DNA from: Actinomadura sp. K4S16
GTDB lineage: Bacteria > Actinomycetota > Actinomycetes > Streptosporangiales > Streptosporangiaceae
Direction of reading: 5' to 3'
DNA: 64,000 nucleotides
Assembly: GCF_008327685.1 (NCBI RefSeq)
Contig: NZ_BDDE01000010.1
Span: 806,001 to 870,000 of the forward strand
Both the position numbers and the translations under genes were made by a program. The notes below the pieces were generated by a model. It worked only from the letters and a program-made list of their open reading frames with translations, had not been told where the DNA came from and did not search any database. Of this stretch, positions 1 through 8,609 are shown piece after piece. Positions within the stretch are counted from its first letter, which is position 1; each line of letters opens with the position of its first letter.

Positions 1-1287
1 CACGCAGGTGGCGAAGTGCGGCTCCTGCTCGCCCAGCTCGATCATCAGCTCGTGCATGACGTGCAGGGCGTCGGCGGGCGGCAGTTCCAGGTTCGCGAGC
101 GTGTGCAGGGCGGTGCGCAGCCGGCCCATGGTGACGGCGGCGCGGACGCCGTGCCCGGCGACGTCGCCGACGATCAGGGCGACGCGGGCGCCGGGCAGCG
201 CGATCGACTCGTACCAGTCGCCGCCGACCTCGACGAGCTTGCTGCCCGGCAGGTAGCGGTGCCGGACCTCGACGGAGGACGGCGCGGACAGCCGCAGCGG
301 CAGCAGGCTGCGCTGCAGCGCGAGCGCGGTGGCCCGCTCGCGGCTGTAGCGCCGGGCGTTGTCGATGACGATGGCGGCGCGGGCGGCGAACTCCATGCCG
401 ATCTCGACGTCGTAGGCGTCGAACTTGCGGAACCCGGGGATGCGGGTGCAGGCGATGAAGCCGAGCAGCGTGTCGCTGGCGATCATGGGCAGCAGCACCA
501 TCGACACGTTGGACAGCAGCTCGCCCGCCGGGCCGCGCCGCCACAGCCGGGCGATCTCGCTCGCGGCGTCCACCTCGATGTGCGGCAGGTGGACGGGCCG
601 CGCGGTCTCCATCACCTGCCGGTACGGGGTGCCCTCGGGGAAGACGAGCACCTCGCCGACGGGGAACGTGGAGGTCCAGGCCGGGTTGCCGTCGTCGGAG
701 GTGACCGCGATGCGGCGCAGCACCGCCGAGCCGGACTCGGTGTGCACCTCGTCGGCGGCGACCAGGCTCTCCAGGACCAGCACGGAGGCGGCGTTGCAGA
801 AGTGCGGGACGACGACGTCGACGAGGCCGCGGGCGGACTGGTCGAGGTCGAGGGTCGCGCCGAACCGGGTGAGCGGGTCGTCCATCAGGGCGCGCCGCAT
901 GAGGGCGGGGTCCTGGTAGCGCTCGCTCGGCGGCAGCTCGACCCGGACGAACAGCAGCGCGGAGGGCGCCGTGCCCGGGCCGCCGCCGAGCATCGGCTGC
1001 ACGGTGACCAGGGCGTCGGCGGACGCGCCGCCGTCGCCGCGCAGCACGCCCATCACGCCGTTGCGCTCCTGGCCGGCGTCGTTGGCCTCCAGGAGCGTCT
1101 CGAGCTCGGCCTTCGCCTCGTCGCCGACCAGGTCGGTGGCCGGGCGGCCGATCAGGTCCTCGGGGGCACGGCCGAGGACGGCCTTGGCGTTGGGGCCGCA
1201 CTGCACGATTCGCCGGGCACCGTCGATGCCCAGGACAAGGGTCCGGGACGCCGAATCGGTGGCGGGGGCATCGCCTCGCGGCGCCAT
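1..1287 (-). CDS. PAS/GAF-domain SpoIIE-type serine phosphatase (C-terminus outside window)
   Basis: Reading leftward from ATG 1287 the frame stays open to the window edge, so about 429 N-terminal residues are present and the C-terminus is missing. An N-terminal PAS-like segment (about residues 15-110, LVLGIDGARRIVQCGPNAKA) is followed by a GAF-like region (about 150-320). A PP2C/SpoIIE catalytic domain then begins at PGSKLVEVGGDWYE and LIVGDVAGHGVRAA, where the Asp residues are the expected metal ligands. Family knowledge: such proteins dephosphorylate anti-sigma-factor antagonists in partner-switching stress pathways. No RsbW-like kinase or antagonist lies in the visible part. An in-frame GTG at 1299 is an alternative start. 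The domain assignment is strong; the partner is unknown. Confidence 0.85.
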   Translation of the reverse strand, partial: MAPRGDAPATDSASRTLVLGIDGARRIVQCGPNAKAVLGRAPEDLIGRPATDLVGDEAKAELETLLEANDAGQERNGVMGVLRGDGGASADALVTVQPMLGGGPGTAPSALLFVRVELPPSERYQDPALMRRALMDDPLTRFGATLDLDQSARGLVDVVVPHFCNAASVLVLESLVAADEVHTESGSAVLRRIAVTSDDGNPAWTSTFPVGEVLVFPEGTPYRQVMETARPVHLPHIEVDAASEIARLWRRGPAGELLSNVSMVLLPMIASDTLLGFIACTRIPGFRKFDAYDVEIGMEFAARAAIVIDNARRYSRERATALALQRSLLPLRLSAPSSVEVRHRYLPGSKLVEVGGDWYESIALPGARVALIVGDVAGHGVRAAVTMGRLRTALHTLANLELPPADALHVMHELMIELGEQEPHFATCV

Positions 1288-1385
1288 GACGGATCTCACG
1301 TGACGCGCTCCAGACAGCCGGTCGTCTCACCACTACCCAGCGACAGTATGGGGCATGACGCAGCGGTAAGGGGAGAAGATCGCGC

Positions 1386-2015
1386 TTACCGCGCCGAAAA
1401 CCGCTCGTCGTCCGCTTCCGGACGGCCTTCGCGGGCGCTGCCGATGCCCTCGAAGAGGGTGTCGACGACCGCCTCGGCGTACCCCTCGGGGAACGTCTCC
1501 TGGGGCCGCTTGGCGGTCAGCGAGCCGAGCAGCAGCGACATCGCGACCTCGACGTCGAGGCCGGCGCGCAGCTCCCCCGAGTCGACCCCGCGCTGGATCA
1601 CCCTGCGGACGACGTCGCGCCGCGGCTCGATGACGTCCTGCCGGTAGCGGGCGTACAGCTCCGGGTGCTTCTCCGCGCCGCCGACGACGTTCCAGAAGCA
1701 CCGGGAGTAGCGGCGGTGCCGGTCGCCCGCGAGGCGCCGCGCGATCTCGGTGAGGTCCTCGCGGACGGACGCGCCGGACGGCTCGGGCAGCGGCTCCTTC
1801 ACGGCGCCGAGCGCGTGCACGATCAGCGCCTCCTTGCTGGGCCAGCGCCGGTAGATCGTCGTCTTGCCGACGCCGGCGCGGGCGGCGACCGCCTCGATGG
1901 AGACGCCCGCCACCCCCGACTCCTCGGCCAGCAGGTCCAGGGTGGCCTCGATGATGGCCTTCTCGGCGCGCTCGCTGCGAGGCCGCCCCGCGTGCCGCCG
2001 CTCGGTCCCGGTCAT
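1386..2015 (-). CDS. TetR/AcrR family transcriptional regulator
   Basis: 209 aa. The N-terminal TetR_N helix-turn-helix spans about residues 10-60: AIIEATLDLLAEESG, then VSIEAVAARAGVGKTTIYRRW, the family fingerprint. The C-terminal half is a helical ligand/dimer domain of the TetR_C type (AMSLLLGSLTAKRPQETFPEGYAEAVV). The gene lies 29 bp downstream of an MFS drug-transporter gene on the same strand, so the pair is probably one transcript. Family knowledge and context suggest a local repressor of the pump that releases DNA on binding a pump substrate; a palindrome next to the pump start codon (3619-3636) is the likely operator. Start chosen at ATG 2015; the frame is open further upstream, but only by reading back into the pump gene's 3' end. 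Confidence 0.92.
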   Translation of the reverse strand: MTGTERRHAGRPRSERAEKAIIEATLDLLAEESGVAGVSIEAVAARAGVGKTTIYRRWPSKEALIVHALGAVKEPLPEPSGASVREDLTEIARRLAGDRHRRYSRCFWNVVGGAEKHPELYARYRQDVIEPRRDVVRRVIQRGVDSGELRAGLDVEVAMSLLLGSLTAKRPQETFPEGYAEAVVDTLFEGIGSAREGRPEADDERFSAR

Positions 2016-2044
2016 GATGCCCTCACCCTGCCACACCGGCCCCG

Positions 2045-3616
2045 TCACACGGCTGCCTTCTCCGGGCGCCGCCCGGCCGGCGCCGGCGCCTGCTCGGGCG
2101 CCGCCGCGGCACCGCGTCCCGGCATCCACTTCAGGACGACCAGGGCGCCGAGGAAGGAGATCACGGCCGCGGCGACGGACGCGGCGTGCATGGCGTGCAC
2201 GAAGGCGGCGTCGGCGGGGCCGACCAGGCCCTGCCCGGCGGGGCCCATCTGGGCGGCGACGGCGTGCGCGCCCTCGATCGACTCGGCGGCGGCCTGCCGC
2301 GCGCCCGCGGGCAGCGCGGCGAGCTCGTCGCGCAGGTCGCCGCGGTAGACGGAGGCGACGACGGAGCCGAGCACGGCCACGCCCATCGCGACCGCGACCT
2401 GGCGGGCGGTGTTGTTGATGGCCGATCCGGCGCCGGCCTTCTCGCGCGGCAGCGCGGACATGACCGACTCGGTGGCGGGCGGCATCACGTTGGCCATCCC
2501 GACGCCCTGCACGAAGAAGATGGCACCGAGGATCCACATGGAGGTGTGGACGCCGACGAACTGGTAGCTCGCCAGCGCGGCGGAGACCAGCAGCAGCCCG
2601 GCGGTGCAGACCGCCTTGGCGCCGTAGCGGCGGACCATCGCGGCGCTGCGCGGCGCGAAGGCGAGCTGGGCGACCGCGAACGGCAGGACCATGGCGCCGG
2701 ACTGGAGCGGCGTCAGGCCGCGCACCGACTGCATGTAGAAGTTGGCGAAGAAGAACACGCCGGTCGCGGCGAAGAAGCACAGCGCGATGGACGCGACGGC
2801 GGCCGACATCCGCGCGTCCTTGAACAGCCGGACGTCGAAGGCAGGGGACGCGGTGCGGGCCTCGTGCCACACGAACAGCGCGAGGAAGGCGGCGCCGGCG
2901 AGGATCGGGCCGAGCACGGGGAACTGGAGCCAGTCGCCCTTCTCGCCGCCCTGGATGATCCCGTACGACAGGACGACCAGGCCGATCACCGACAGCACCA
3001 CGCCGACCGGGTCGAGCCGGCCGGGGGCGGGGTTGCGCGACTCGGGGACCAGGAACGCCATCAGGAGGACGCCGACCGCGATGACCGGCACGTTGATGAG
3101 GAAGACCGAGCCCCACCAGAAGTGGGCGAGCAGCAGGCCGCCGGTGAGCGGGCCGATGGCGACGCCCAGGCCGACCGCGCCGGCCCAGATGCCGATGGCG
3201 CGGGCGCGCTCGTGCGGCTCGAAGACGTTGGTGATGATCGACAGCGTCTGCGGCATGACCGCGGCGCCGCCGAGGCCCATCAGGGCGCGGGCGTAGATGA
3301 GCTGCTCGGGCGACTGCGCGTAGGCCGAGGCCAGCGAGGCGAGGGCGAACACCGCCATGCCGCCGACGAGCACGCGCTTGCGGCCGATCCGGTCGCCGAC
3401 CACCCCGAAGGTGAACAGCAGGCCGGCGAAGACGAGCGTGTAGGAGTTGATCGCCCACTCGAGCTGGCTCTGGGTGGCGCCCAGGCCCTTGTCGGGGTCG
3501 GCGATGGTCTTGAGCGCGACGTTGAGGATGGTGTTGTCGAGCACCACCACCAGCAGGCTCATGGTCAGGACGCCGAGGATGTACCACCGGCGCCGCTGGA
3601 TCGTCTGGGGGTCCAT
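2045..3616 (-). CDS. MFS drug transporter, DHA2 (14-TM) family
   Basis: 523 aa integral membrane protein with a typical DHA2 layout. It begins [17 protein letters not shown], with motif D1 [13 protein letters not shown] in TM1, motif [11 protein letters not shown] after TM2, and motif [15 protein letters not shown] in TM5. About 14 hydrophobic helices are visible and the C-terminal tail is basic and Ala/Pro-rich. Family knowledge: proton-driven efflux of hydrophobic or cationic drugs. It is divergent from panB and directly upstream of a TetR gene. An 18-bp palindrome begins 2 bp before the ATG, and no Shine-Dalgarno sequence is evident, so the transcript may be nearly leaderless. The natural substrate cannot be inferred. 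Confidence 0.93.
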   Translation of the reverse strand: MDPQTIQRRRWYILGVLTMSLLVVVLDNTILNVALKTIADPDKGLGATQSQLEWAINSYTLVFAGLLFTFGVVGDRIGRKRVLVGGMAVFALASLASAYAQSPEQLIYARALMGLGGAAVMPQTLSIITNVFEPHERARAIGIWAGAVGLGVAIGPLTGGLLLAHFWWGSVFLINVPVIAVGVLLMAFLVPESRNPAPGRLDPVGVVLSVIGLVVLSYGIIQGGEKGDWLQFPVLGPILAGAAFLALFVWHEARTASPAFDVRLFKDARMSAAVASIALCFFAATGVFFFANFYMQSVRGLTPLQSGAMVLPFAVAQLAFAPRSAAMVRRYGAKAVCTAGLLLVSAALASYQFVGVHTSMWILGAIFFVQGVGMANVMPPATESVMSALPREKAGAGSAINNTARQVAVAMGVAVLGSVVASVYRGDLRDELAALPAGARQAAAESIEGAHAVAAQMGPAGQGLVGPADAAFVHAMHAASVAAAVISFLGALVVLKWMPGRGAAAAPEQAPAPAGRRPEKAAV

Positions 3617-3618
3617 GT

Positions 3619-3636
3619 CGATACGCAACGGTATCG
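3619..3636. promoter_or_regulatory. Palindrome CGATAC-N6-GTATCG, candidate TetR operator
   Basis: A perfect 6+6 bp inverted repeat with a 6-bp spacer lies 2 bp upstream of the MFS pump ATG (minus strand). It overlaps a TANNNT-type -10 hexamer (TACCGT, 3628-3633 on the minus strand). Position and symmetry fit repression of the pump by the TetR protein encoded next to it. Binding is inferred. Confidence 0.5.
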
Positions 3637-3769
3637 TTTCGGAATCTCTTCCCGCTCCGGCGAAGAAATTTTCGGAATGGGGAGGGGTACCCGAATCGTT
3701 GGTCAGGTGGCACCATCGATTCCGTCTGGGTACGCCACAGTGGCGCCTCAAGACCAGCGGAGGTTCTGC

Positions 3770-4621
3770 ATGTCTTCTTCCGTCCCATCCCCGGCGCAGC
3801 CGACCGCACTCTACGGCGGTACGAGCGGGCGCAGGGTCACCGTACGCGACATCGCGGCGGCCAAGGAGCGGCACGAGAAGTGGCCGATGCTCACCGCCTA
3901 CGACGCGCTCACCGCGCGGGTCTTCGACGAGGCCGGCATCCCCGTGCTGCTCGTCGGCGACTCCGCCGCGATGGTCGTCTACGGCTACGACTCGACCATC
4001 CCCGTCACCGTGGACGACCTGATCCCGCTCACCGCGGCCGTCGTCCGCGGCTCCAAGCGCGCCATGGTCGTCGCCGACCTGCCGTTCGGCTCGTACCAGA
4101 CGGGCGTCGCCGACGCGCTGAGAACCGCCACCCGGTTCCTCAAGGAGACCGGCGCGCACGCCGTCAAACTTGAAGGAGGACGCCGCGTCCTCCCGCAGGC
4201 CGAGGCGATGGTGGCGGCCGGCATCCCGGTGATGGGCCACCTCGGCCTCACCCCGCAGTCGGTGAACGCCTTCGGCGGCTACCGGGTGCAGGGTCGCGGA
4301 CAGGACGGCGACGAGCTGATGGCCGACGCCAAGGCCCTGGAGGCCGCGGGCGCGTTCTCCGTCGTCCTCGAATGCGTCCCCGAGGACCTCGCCGCCCGCG
4401 TCACCGCGTCCCTGTCCATCCCGACGATCGGCATCGGGGGCGGCGGTCACACCGACGCTCAGGTCCTCGTCTGGCAGGACATGGCGGGGCTCACCCCGCA
4501 CACCGCGAAGTTCGTCAAGAAGTTCGCCGACATGAACACCCTGCTCGGCGAGGCGGCCCGCACCTTCGCCGACGAGGTCGTGGGCGGCGTCTTCCCGGCG
4601 CCCGAGCACACCTACCACTAG
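3770..4621 (+). CDS. panB: 3-methyl-2-oxobutanoate hydroxymethyltransferase
   Basis: 283 aa, close to the usual PanB length of about 265-280, with a short N-terminal extension. PanB transfers a hydroxymethyl group from 5,10-methylene-tetrahydrofolate to 2-oxoisovalerate to make ketopantoate, the first committed step to pantothenate and CoA, in the cytosol. Conserved blocks are visible in order: [37 protein letters not shown] (metal-binding Asp), [36 protein letters not shown] (catalytic region), SVVLECVP and the phosphate-like loop IGIGGGG. The ATG is preceded by AGCGGAGG 6-7 nt away. It is divergent from the MFS/TetR operon. panC/panD are not nearby. Confidence 0.97.
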   Translation: MSSSVPSPAQPTALYGGTSGRRVTVRDIAAAKERHEKWPMLTAYDALTARVFDEAGIPVLLVGDSAAMVVYGYDSTIPVTVDDLIPLTAAVVRGSKRAMVVADLPFGSYQTGVADALRTATRFLKETGAHAVKLEGGRRVLPQAEAMVAAGIPVMGHLGLTPQSVNAFGGYRVQGRGQDGDELMADAKALEAAGAFSVVLECVPEDLAARVTASLSIPTIGIGGGGHTDAQVLVWQDMAGLTPHTAKFVKKFADMNTLLGEAARTFADEVVGGVFPAPEHTYH

Positions 4622-4658
4622 CCCGCGCGGGCATCGGCGCCGAACGGGCCCACCCCCG

Positions 4659-4688
4659 CACGGCCGCGCCGTCACCGGCGCGGCCGTG
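4659..4688. terminator. Bidirectional hairpin terminator
   Basis: A perfect 12-bp stem (CACGGCCGCGCC / GGCGCGGCCGTG) with a 6-nt loop sits between the convergent ends of panB (4621) and the membrane-protein gene ending at 4717. There is no T-tract, as is common in actinobacteria. Confidence 0.7.
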
Positions 4689-4716
4689 TGCCGTTCCCCG
4701 CGCGGTGTGACGTTCG

Positions 4717-5454
4717 CTACTGGTCGGGGTCGGAGCGGACCGGCTCGGGCCGGGGCCGCCCGCCCTCGTGGACCTGGCCGTCGCGCGGCGGCGGGACGCG
4801 GCGCGGGGCCGCGTCGTCCGCCGTGATCTCGTCGCGGAGCGTCTCCACGGCGGAGCGCAGCACGTCGGGGCCGGCGACGTTCATCAGCAGCAGCCCCAGG
4901 TTGAGGGCCATCTGACCGTCGGTCATCTCGCTGCCGGCGAGGGCGTCCACGGCCGTCCGCAGGTCGGCCTGGTCCTCGGCGGGCACGTTCTGCAGCAGGC
5001 CGAGGCAGTACGTCGGCAGCGCCAGCCGCGCCTTGGCGAACGAGACGCCCCGCATGATCTCCCCCGCCTCGTGCGCGCGGGTCTTGGCCTGCATCCGGTC
5101 GACGCCCCGGTCGGCGGCGGCCAGCAGCGAGGTCAGCAGCGTGCTCGGCCCGACCGCGACGTCCTCGTCGCCGACCCGGACGGTGAACACCGCGCTGCGG
5201 AACACCATCATCGAGCCGAGGCTCGCCACGAGCACCTGCGTCGCCTCCGCGACGTGCGCGGACTGGACGCCGAAGCGCCAGTCGAAGGTGTGCAGGAGCA
5301 GCAGCGAGCCCGCGCCCGCTCCCCCGTTGATCAGCACGTACGCCCAGGTGCTCGGCACCCGGACCAGCGTGGTGGGCCGGTCCCGGTACCGGCTGACCAG
5401 CTCGGCGATGCCGACGAGGCAGCTCAGCGAGACGGCGACGACGTATCCGATCAT
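4717..5454 (-). CDS. Conserved hypothetical membrane protein
   Basis: 245 aa; no family recognised with confidence. The N-terminus has a hydrophobic helix (MIGYVVAVSLSCLVGIAELV), then a basic stretch, then two further weakly hydrophobic segments (about residues 35-55 and 75-95). The remaining 150 residues are soluble, rich in Ala/Leu/Glu, and end in a Pro/Arg-rich tail. The N-terminal hydrophobic segments suggest membrane anchoring with a cytoplasmic helical domain. It starts 10 bp after the stop of a small gene with a predicted winged-helix fold, so the two are probably co-transcribed. No function can be assigned. Confidence 0.7.
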   Translation of the reverse strand: MIGYVVAVSLSCLVGIAELVSRYRDRPTTLVRVPSTWAYVLINGGAGAGSLLLLHTFDWRFGVQSAHVAEATQVLVASLGSMMVFRSAVFTVRVGDEDVAVGPSTLLTSLLAAADRGVDRMQAKTRAHEAGEIMRGVSFAKARLALPTYCLGLLQNVPAEDQADLRTAVDALAGSEMTDGQMALNLGLLLMNVAGPDVLRSAVETLRDEITADDAAPRRVPPPRDGQVHEGGRPRPEPVRSDPDQ

Positions 5455-5464
5455 CGGGCCGCGG

Positions 5465-5785
5465 TCACTCGCCGGTCAGCCGGACGACCTCGTCGATCTC
5501 CCGCTCCACCGCGACCAGGCCGCGCTCGCGGAGCGTGTCGACGGCGCTCGCGACCTCCAGCAGCCCGAGCCGGGTCGCGTGGTGGATCTGCTCCAGCGAC
5601 ATCGGGCCGTTGGCCGCCCGCAACTGGGCGAGCACGCGGCGACACGCGTCCTCCGCGCCGGGCTCGATGTAGCCGGCGACGCCGGGCTCCCCGGCGGGGG
5701 CGGCCCCGGGCGCCCGCACCGCGTCGTTCCGCCCGGAAGGGGCCAGGAACGCGCTCCACGGGTCTGCCGACCGGTTCTCTCTCAT
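5465..5785 (-). CDS. Small hypothetical protein with winged-helix-like C-terminus
   Basis: 106 aa from ATG 5785, which is preceded by GGCAGGG 5 nt upstream; a GTG at 5806 would add 7 residues but lacks a ribosome-binding site. The first 40 residues are low-complexity (Ala/Gly/Pro). The C-terminal part (VLAQLRAANGPMSLEQIHHA, then LGLLEVASAVDTLRERGLVA) has the helix-turn-helix-wing pattern of MarR/DprA-C-like winged helices. Together with the following membrane-protein gene it forms a two-gene operon. Whether it binds DNA or protein is unknown. Confidence 0.62.
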   Translation of the reverse strand: MRENRSADPWSAFLAPSGRNDAVRAPGAAPAGEPGVAGYIEPGAEDACRRVLAQLRAANGPMSLEQIHHATRLGLLEVASAVDTLRERGLVAVEREIDEVVRLTGE

Positions 5786-5862
5786 CTCCACCCTGCCTGT
5801 CGCCACTCCGATGGTATGTCAGGAGTAGGACGCGGCGCAGGGCGAAACCGCTCCCGCCCGCG

Positions 5863-6948
5863 TCAGGAAGTCCGCTCCCCCGGGTCGTCCGGGGCCTCGG
5901 ACCCGTCGGGCCCGGACGGGCCGCGGCGCCGGCCGAGGGACCGCGCCACGATCAGCAGGTCGCCGGGTTCGAGGACGGCGCAGCCGACGTCGTCGAACGG
6001 CAGCAGCCGGCCGCCGCGGACCACCGCGAGCGCCGGGTCGCCGACCGCGCCGAGCGAACGGCCGACCTCCTCCGGGAGGACCTCGCGCTCCACCAGGTCG
6101 AGGCCGCTCCCCTGGTCCAGCAGGTCCTCGATGACCTCGCCGACGTTCGGCTGCGTGGTGGAGACCCCGAGCAGCCGGCCCGCCGCCTCCGACGAGGTCA
6201 CCACGTGGTCGGCGCCCGACTGCCGCAGCAGCGGGGCGTTCTCCGACTCGCGCACCGCCGCCTGGATGCCGGCGCGCGGGTTGAGCTGCCGGGCGGTCAG
6301 GGTGATCAGCACGGCGGTGTCGTCGCGGGCGCTCGCCACCACGATCTCGCGGGCGCGCTGGACGGACGCCTGCTTCAGCACCGAGCTGCGGGTCGCGTCC
6401 CCGACGATGCCGACGAATCCCGCCTCGGCGGCCTCGGCCACCACCCGCGGGTCCGGGTCCACGACCACGATCGACTCGGGCGGCACCCCGGTGCTCAGCA
6501 GGGTCCTGATGGCGCTCCGGCCCTTCGTGCCGTAACCGGCCACCACGACGTGGTCGCGCACGCGTGCCCTCCAGCGGGACTTTCGCCAGTCGTCGCGGGT
6601 GCGCTCCGCCAGCACCTCGAGGGTCGTGCCCACGAGGACGATGAGGAACAGCACCCGCACGGGCGTGATGAAGACGATGTTGACGAACCTCGCGCCGTCG
6701 CTGACCGGGGTGATGTCTCCGTACCCGGTCGTCGACATGGTCACCGAGGCGTAGTAGAAGGCGTCCAGCAGCGACAGCCGCCCGCCGCCGCTGTCACGGT
6801 ATCCGTCGCGGTCGAGGTACACGACGGCCACGACGAGGAACAGCAGGACGAGCGCCAGCCCGACCCGCTTCGCCACCGCCCGCAGCGGCCCCGTCCTGGA
6901 CGACGGCAGCATGACGAGCGGCCGCCGCGCGGCGTCCGAGCCGTTCAT
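5863..6948 (-). CDS. Two-TM potassium channel with RCK (TrkA-N/TrkA-C) domain
   Basis: 361 aa. TM1 (about residues 28-45, LALVLLFLVVAVVYL) is followed by a pore helix and the K+ selectivity filter TMSTTGYGDITP (about 70-82), then TM2 (IVFITPVRVLFLIVLVGTTL). The cytoplasmic RCK domain has a Rossmann start VVVAGYGTKGRSAIRTLL, an acidic ligand VVDPDP, and a C-terminal TrkA_C lobe ending in VLEPGDLLIVAR. Family knowledge: such channels (MthK-, Kch-like) are gated by Ca2+ or nucleotides at the RCK ring. The acidic/Pro tail is variable. It appears monocistronic. Confidence 0.93.
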   Translation of the reverse strand: MNGSDAARRPLVMLPSSRTGPLRAVAKRVGLALVLLFLVVAVVYLDRDGYRDSGGGRLSLLDAFYYASVTMSTTGYGDITPVSDGARFVNIVFITPVRVLFLIVLVGTTLEVLAERTRDDWRKSRWRARVRDHVVVAGYGTKGRSAIRTLLSTGVPPESIVVVDPDPRVVAEAAEAGFVGIVGDATRSSVLKQASVQRAREIVVASARDDTAVLITLTARQLNPRAGIQAAVRESENAPLLRQSGADHVVTSSEAAGRLLGVSTTQPNVGEVIEDLLDQGSGLDLVEREVLPEEVGRSLGAVGDPALAVVRGGRLLPFDDVGCAVLEPGDLLIVARSLGRRRGPSGPDGSEAPDDPGERTS

Positions 6949-6985
6949 TCCGGCATCATCCTGGCACCGTACCGGTCCGCCCCGG

Positions 6986-7678
6986 TCAGACGTCCGTGAT
7001 CCGGAGCCCGGCGTGGGCCTTGTAGCGGCGGTTCATGGAGATGAGGTTCGCGGTGAACGCCTCGATCTGGTGGGCGTTGTGCAGCCGCCCGCCGTAGACG
7101 CCGCGCATCCCGGGGATCCGCCCGGCGAGGGCCTGGACGAGGTCGGTGGCCTCCCGGTCGTTGCCGAGCACCAGGACGTCCAGCTCCATCTCGTTCACCT
7201 CGGGGTCGAGCAGCAGCCTGGCCGACACGTGGTGGAACGCGGCGACGATCCGGCTGTCCGGCAGCACGGCGGCGGCCTGCTCGGCGGCGCTGCCCTCCTC
7301 GACCGGCAGCGCGAACGCGCCCTTGCCCTTCTCGAAGCCGAGCGGGTTCACGCAGTCCACGACGATCTTGCCGGCCAGCTCGGCGCGCAGCGACTCCAGC
7401 GTGGCCTTGTGCCCCTCCCACGGGACCGCGACGATCACGACGTCGGACCCGCCGGCCGCGACCGGGTTCTCGGCGCCGGAGACGGGCAGGTCCGCGCCGA
7501 GCTCGTCGGCGGCGGCCTGGGCGCGCTCGGCCCTGCGCGACCCGATCGTCACCCGGTGCCCGGCGAGCGCGAACCGGCGCGCGAGGCCCTTGCCCTGGTC
7601 CCCCGTCCCGCCCAGGATGCCGATGGACAGGCCGCTCGCGTCAGGGAGGTCGTAGGGCGTCTTCTGCTGCTCAGTCAT
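6986..7678 (-). CDS. npdG: NADPH-dependent F420 reductase (Fno/NpdG family)
   Basis: 230 aa. It transfers hydride between NADPH and cofactor F420, supplying F420H2 to F420-dependent oxidoreductases in the cytosol. The Rossmann motif SIGILGGTGDQGKGLARRFA is followed by the NADP-selective basic cluster GSRRAERA. Then come VVIVAVPWEGHKATLESL, VVDCVNPLGFEKGKG and the C-terminal LHNAHQIEAFTANLISMNRRYKAHAG typical of the family. Length matches (about 210-240). An LLM-type, potentially F420-dependent oxidoreductase lies at 18961-19896. ATG 7678 has no clear ribosome-binding site. Confidence 0.92.
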   Translation of the reverse strand: MTEQQKTPYDLPDASGLSIGILGGTGDQGKGLARRFALAGHRVTIGSRRAERAQAAADELGADLPVSGAENPVAAGGSDVVIVAVPWEGHKATLESLRAELAGKIVVDCVNPLGFEKGKGAFALPVEEGSAAEQAAAVLPDSRIVAAFHHVSARLLLDPEVNEMELDVLVLGNDREATDLVQALAGRIPGMRGVYGGRLHNAHQIEAFTANLISMNRRYKAHAGLRITDV

Positions 7679-7766
7679 GCGGCCGAGTCTGCCAGGCGCG
7701 GGTCCGGGCGCCCGCCGCCGGGTCGGCTCCGGAAAAGGGCCTGCACCGGCCGCCGCGTGAGGCACC

Positions 7767-8363
7767 ATGGTGCCCGTGGACGCCGAGCAGATGACGATGT
7801 TGCGCGAGGTCCTGTCGACGACCGGCTGGCTGGAGCGGACCGAGGAGTTCGGCCGGGCGCTGCGCGTCACCTCCCGGACCCCCGGTGGGCTGCTGCTGGT
7901 CGGCACGCCCGGGGGCGACCCGTGGCATCTGGCGGCGCACCTCGACGACGAGAGCCGGCTCGGCGGCGCCCCGGGCCTCGCCCCCACGCTGGTGCGCTGG
8001 GAGCCGCCGGCCGGGGCGCCCGCGCACTTGCGGATCGGGCTGGAGCGGCTGGAGGCGGCGCGGCGCGGCGAGACGCTGTTCGTCGTCGCCGAGGACGAGG
8101 CGCCCGTCCCGCTGCTGGAGCGGGTCGACGACGCCCGCCGCACCGGGGCGACCGTCCTCGCGCTGGAGGGCGGCGACCGGGAGCTGCGCGGCCTCGCCCA
8201 CGAGGCGCTGACCGTCCCGCCTGACGAGGCCCTCATGTCGTTCGACGGGGCGCAGCACCTCGTCAGCGCGGCCGCGGGCCGGGAGCCGGCGCGGACGCCG
8301 CGCGGGCTGCGGCGCCGCCTCGCCCGGCTCCTCGACGCCGTCTCCGGCCCGGTCCCCGACTAG
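7767..8363 (+). CDS. Conserved actinobacterial hypothetical protein, SIS-like fold possible
   Basis: 198 aa. No motif identifies a reaction. The middle of the protein (GGLLLVGTPGGDPWHLAAHL, GETLFVVAEDEAPVPLLERV, GATVLALEGGDRELRGLAHE) has the alternating hydrophobic strands and Gly-rich turns of a Rossmann/SIS-type sugar-isomerase fold, and ALTVP resembles the end of SIS domains. The tail is basic. The start ATG 7767 has GTGAGG about 5 nt upstream. The gene is divergent from npdG and ends directly against the small convergent gene at 8364. The fold suggestion is inference from pattern only. Confidence 0.75.
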   Translation: MVPVDAEQMTMLREVLSTTGWLERTEEFGRALRVTSRTPGGLLLVGTPGGDPWHLAAHLDDESRLGGAPGLAPTLVRWEPPAGAPAHLRIGLERLEAARRGETLFVVAEDEAPVPLLERVDDARRTGATVLALEGGDRELRGLAHEALTVPPDEALMSFDGAQHLVSAAAGREPARTPRGLRRRLARLLDAVSGPVPD

Positions 8364-8540
8364 TCAGTCCTCGTTCTGCCTGCGCCACGCCTCGTTGCGC
8401 TCGCGGGCGATGGCCAGGGCGTTCGCGGCCTCGCCCTCGGTCTTGTACGGGCCCATCCGGTCCTTGCCGGGGCAGCCGGCCCCGTGCTCGACCTTCATGT
8501 GCTTCAGGCAGAACCACCAGTCACCGTCGTCACCGGCCAT
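8364..8540 (-). CDS. Small conserved protein (58 aa)
   Basis: 58 aa, starting MAGDDGDWWFCLKHMKVEHG. ATG 8540 is preceded by AGAGGAGC at good spacing. The pattern WWFCLKHMKVE, GCPGKDRMGPY, then a charged helix (EAANALAIARERNEAW) matches the small SPOR-like/hypothetical proteins that are widespread in actinobacteria. The single pair of Cys residues (FCLKH, GCP) could bind metal. It lies between a convergent gene, with zero intergenic bases, and the methionine aminopeptidase promoter. Function unknown. Confidence 0.8.
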   Translation of the reverse strand: MAGDDGDWWFCLKHMKVEHGAGCPGKDRMGPYKTEGEAANALAIARERNEAWRRQNED

Positions 8541-8573
8541 GGGCGCTCCTCTCGATCATGCGCTGGCACGGGA

Positions 8574-8601
8574 TTGTTGCCCGGACCGCGCTGACTACAC
8601 T
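8574..8601 (+). promoter_or_regulatory. Housekeeping-type promoter of map
   Basis: TTGTTG (8574-8579), a 16-bp spacer and TACACT (8596-8601) form a good -35/-10 pair. The expected transcription start, 7-9 bp further on, coincides with the A of the map ATG at 8610. No Shine-Dalgarno sequence is present, so the mRNA is probably leaderless. Confidence 0.6.
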
Positions 8602-8609
8602 CCATCACT

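Noticed and set aside
2186..3700. Long plus-strand open frame opposite the MFS pump
   Set aside because: The translation is rich in Arg, Gly, Asp and Gln without domains; the real genes here are MFS (minus) and panB (plus, starting at 3770).
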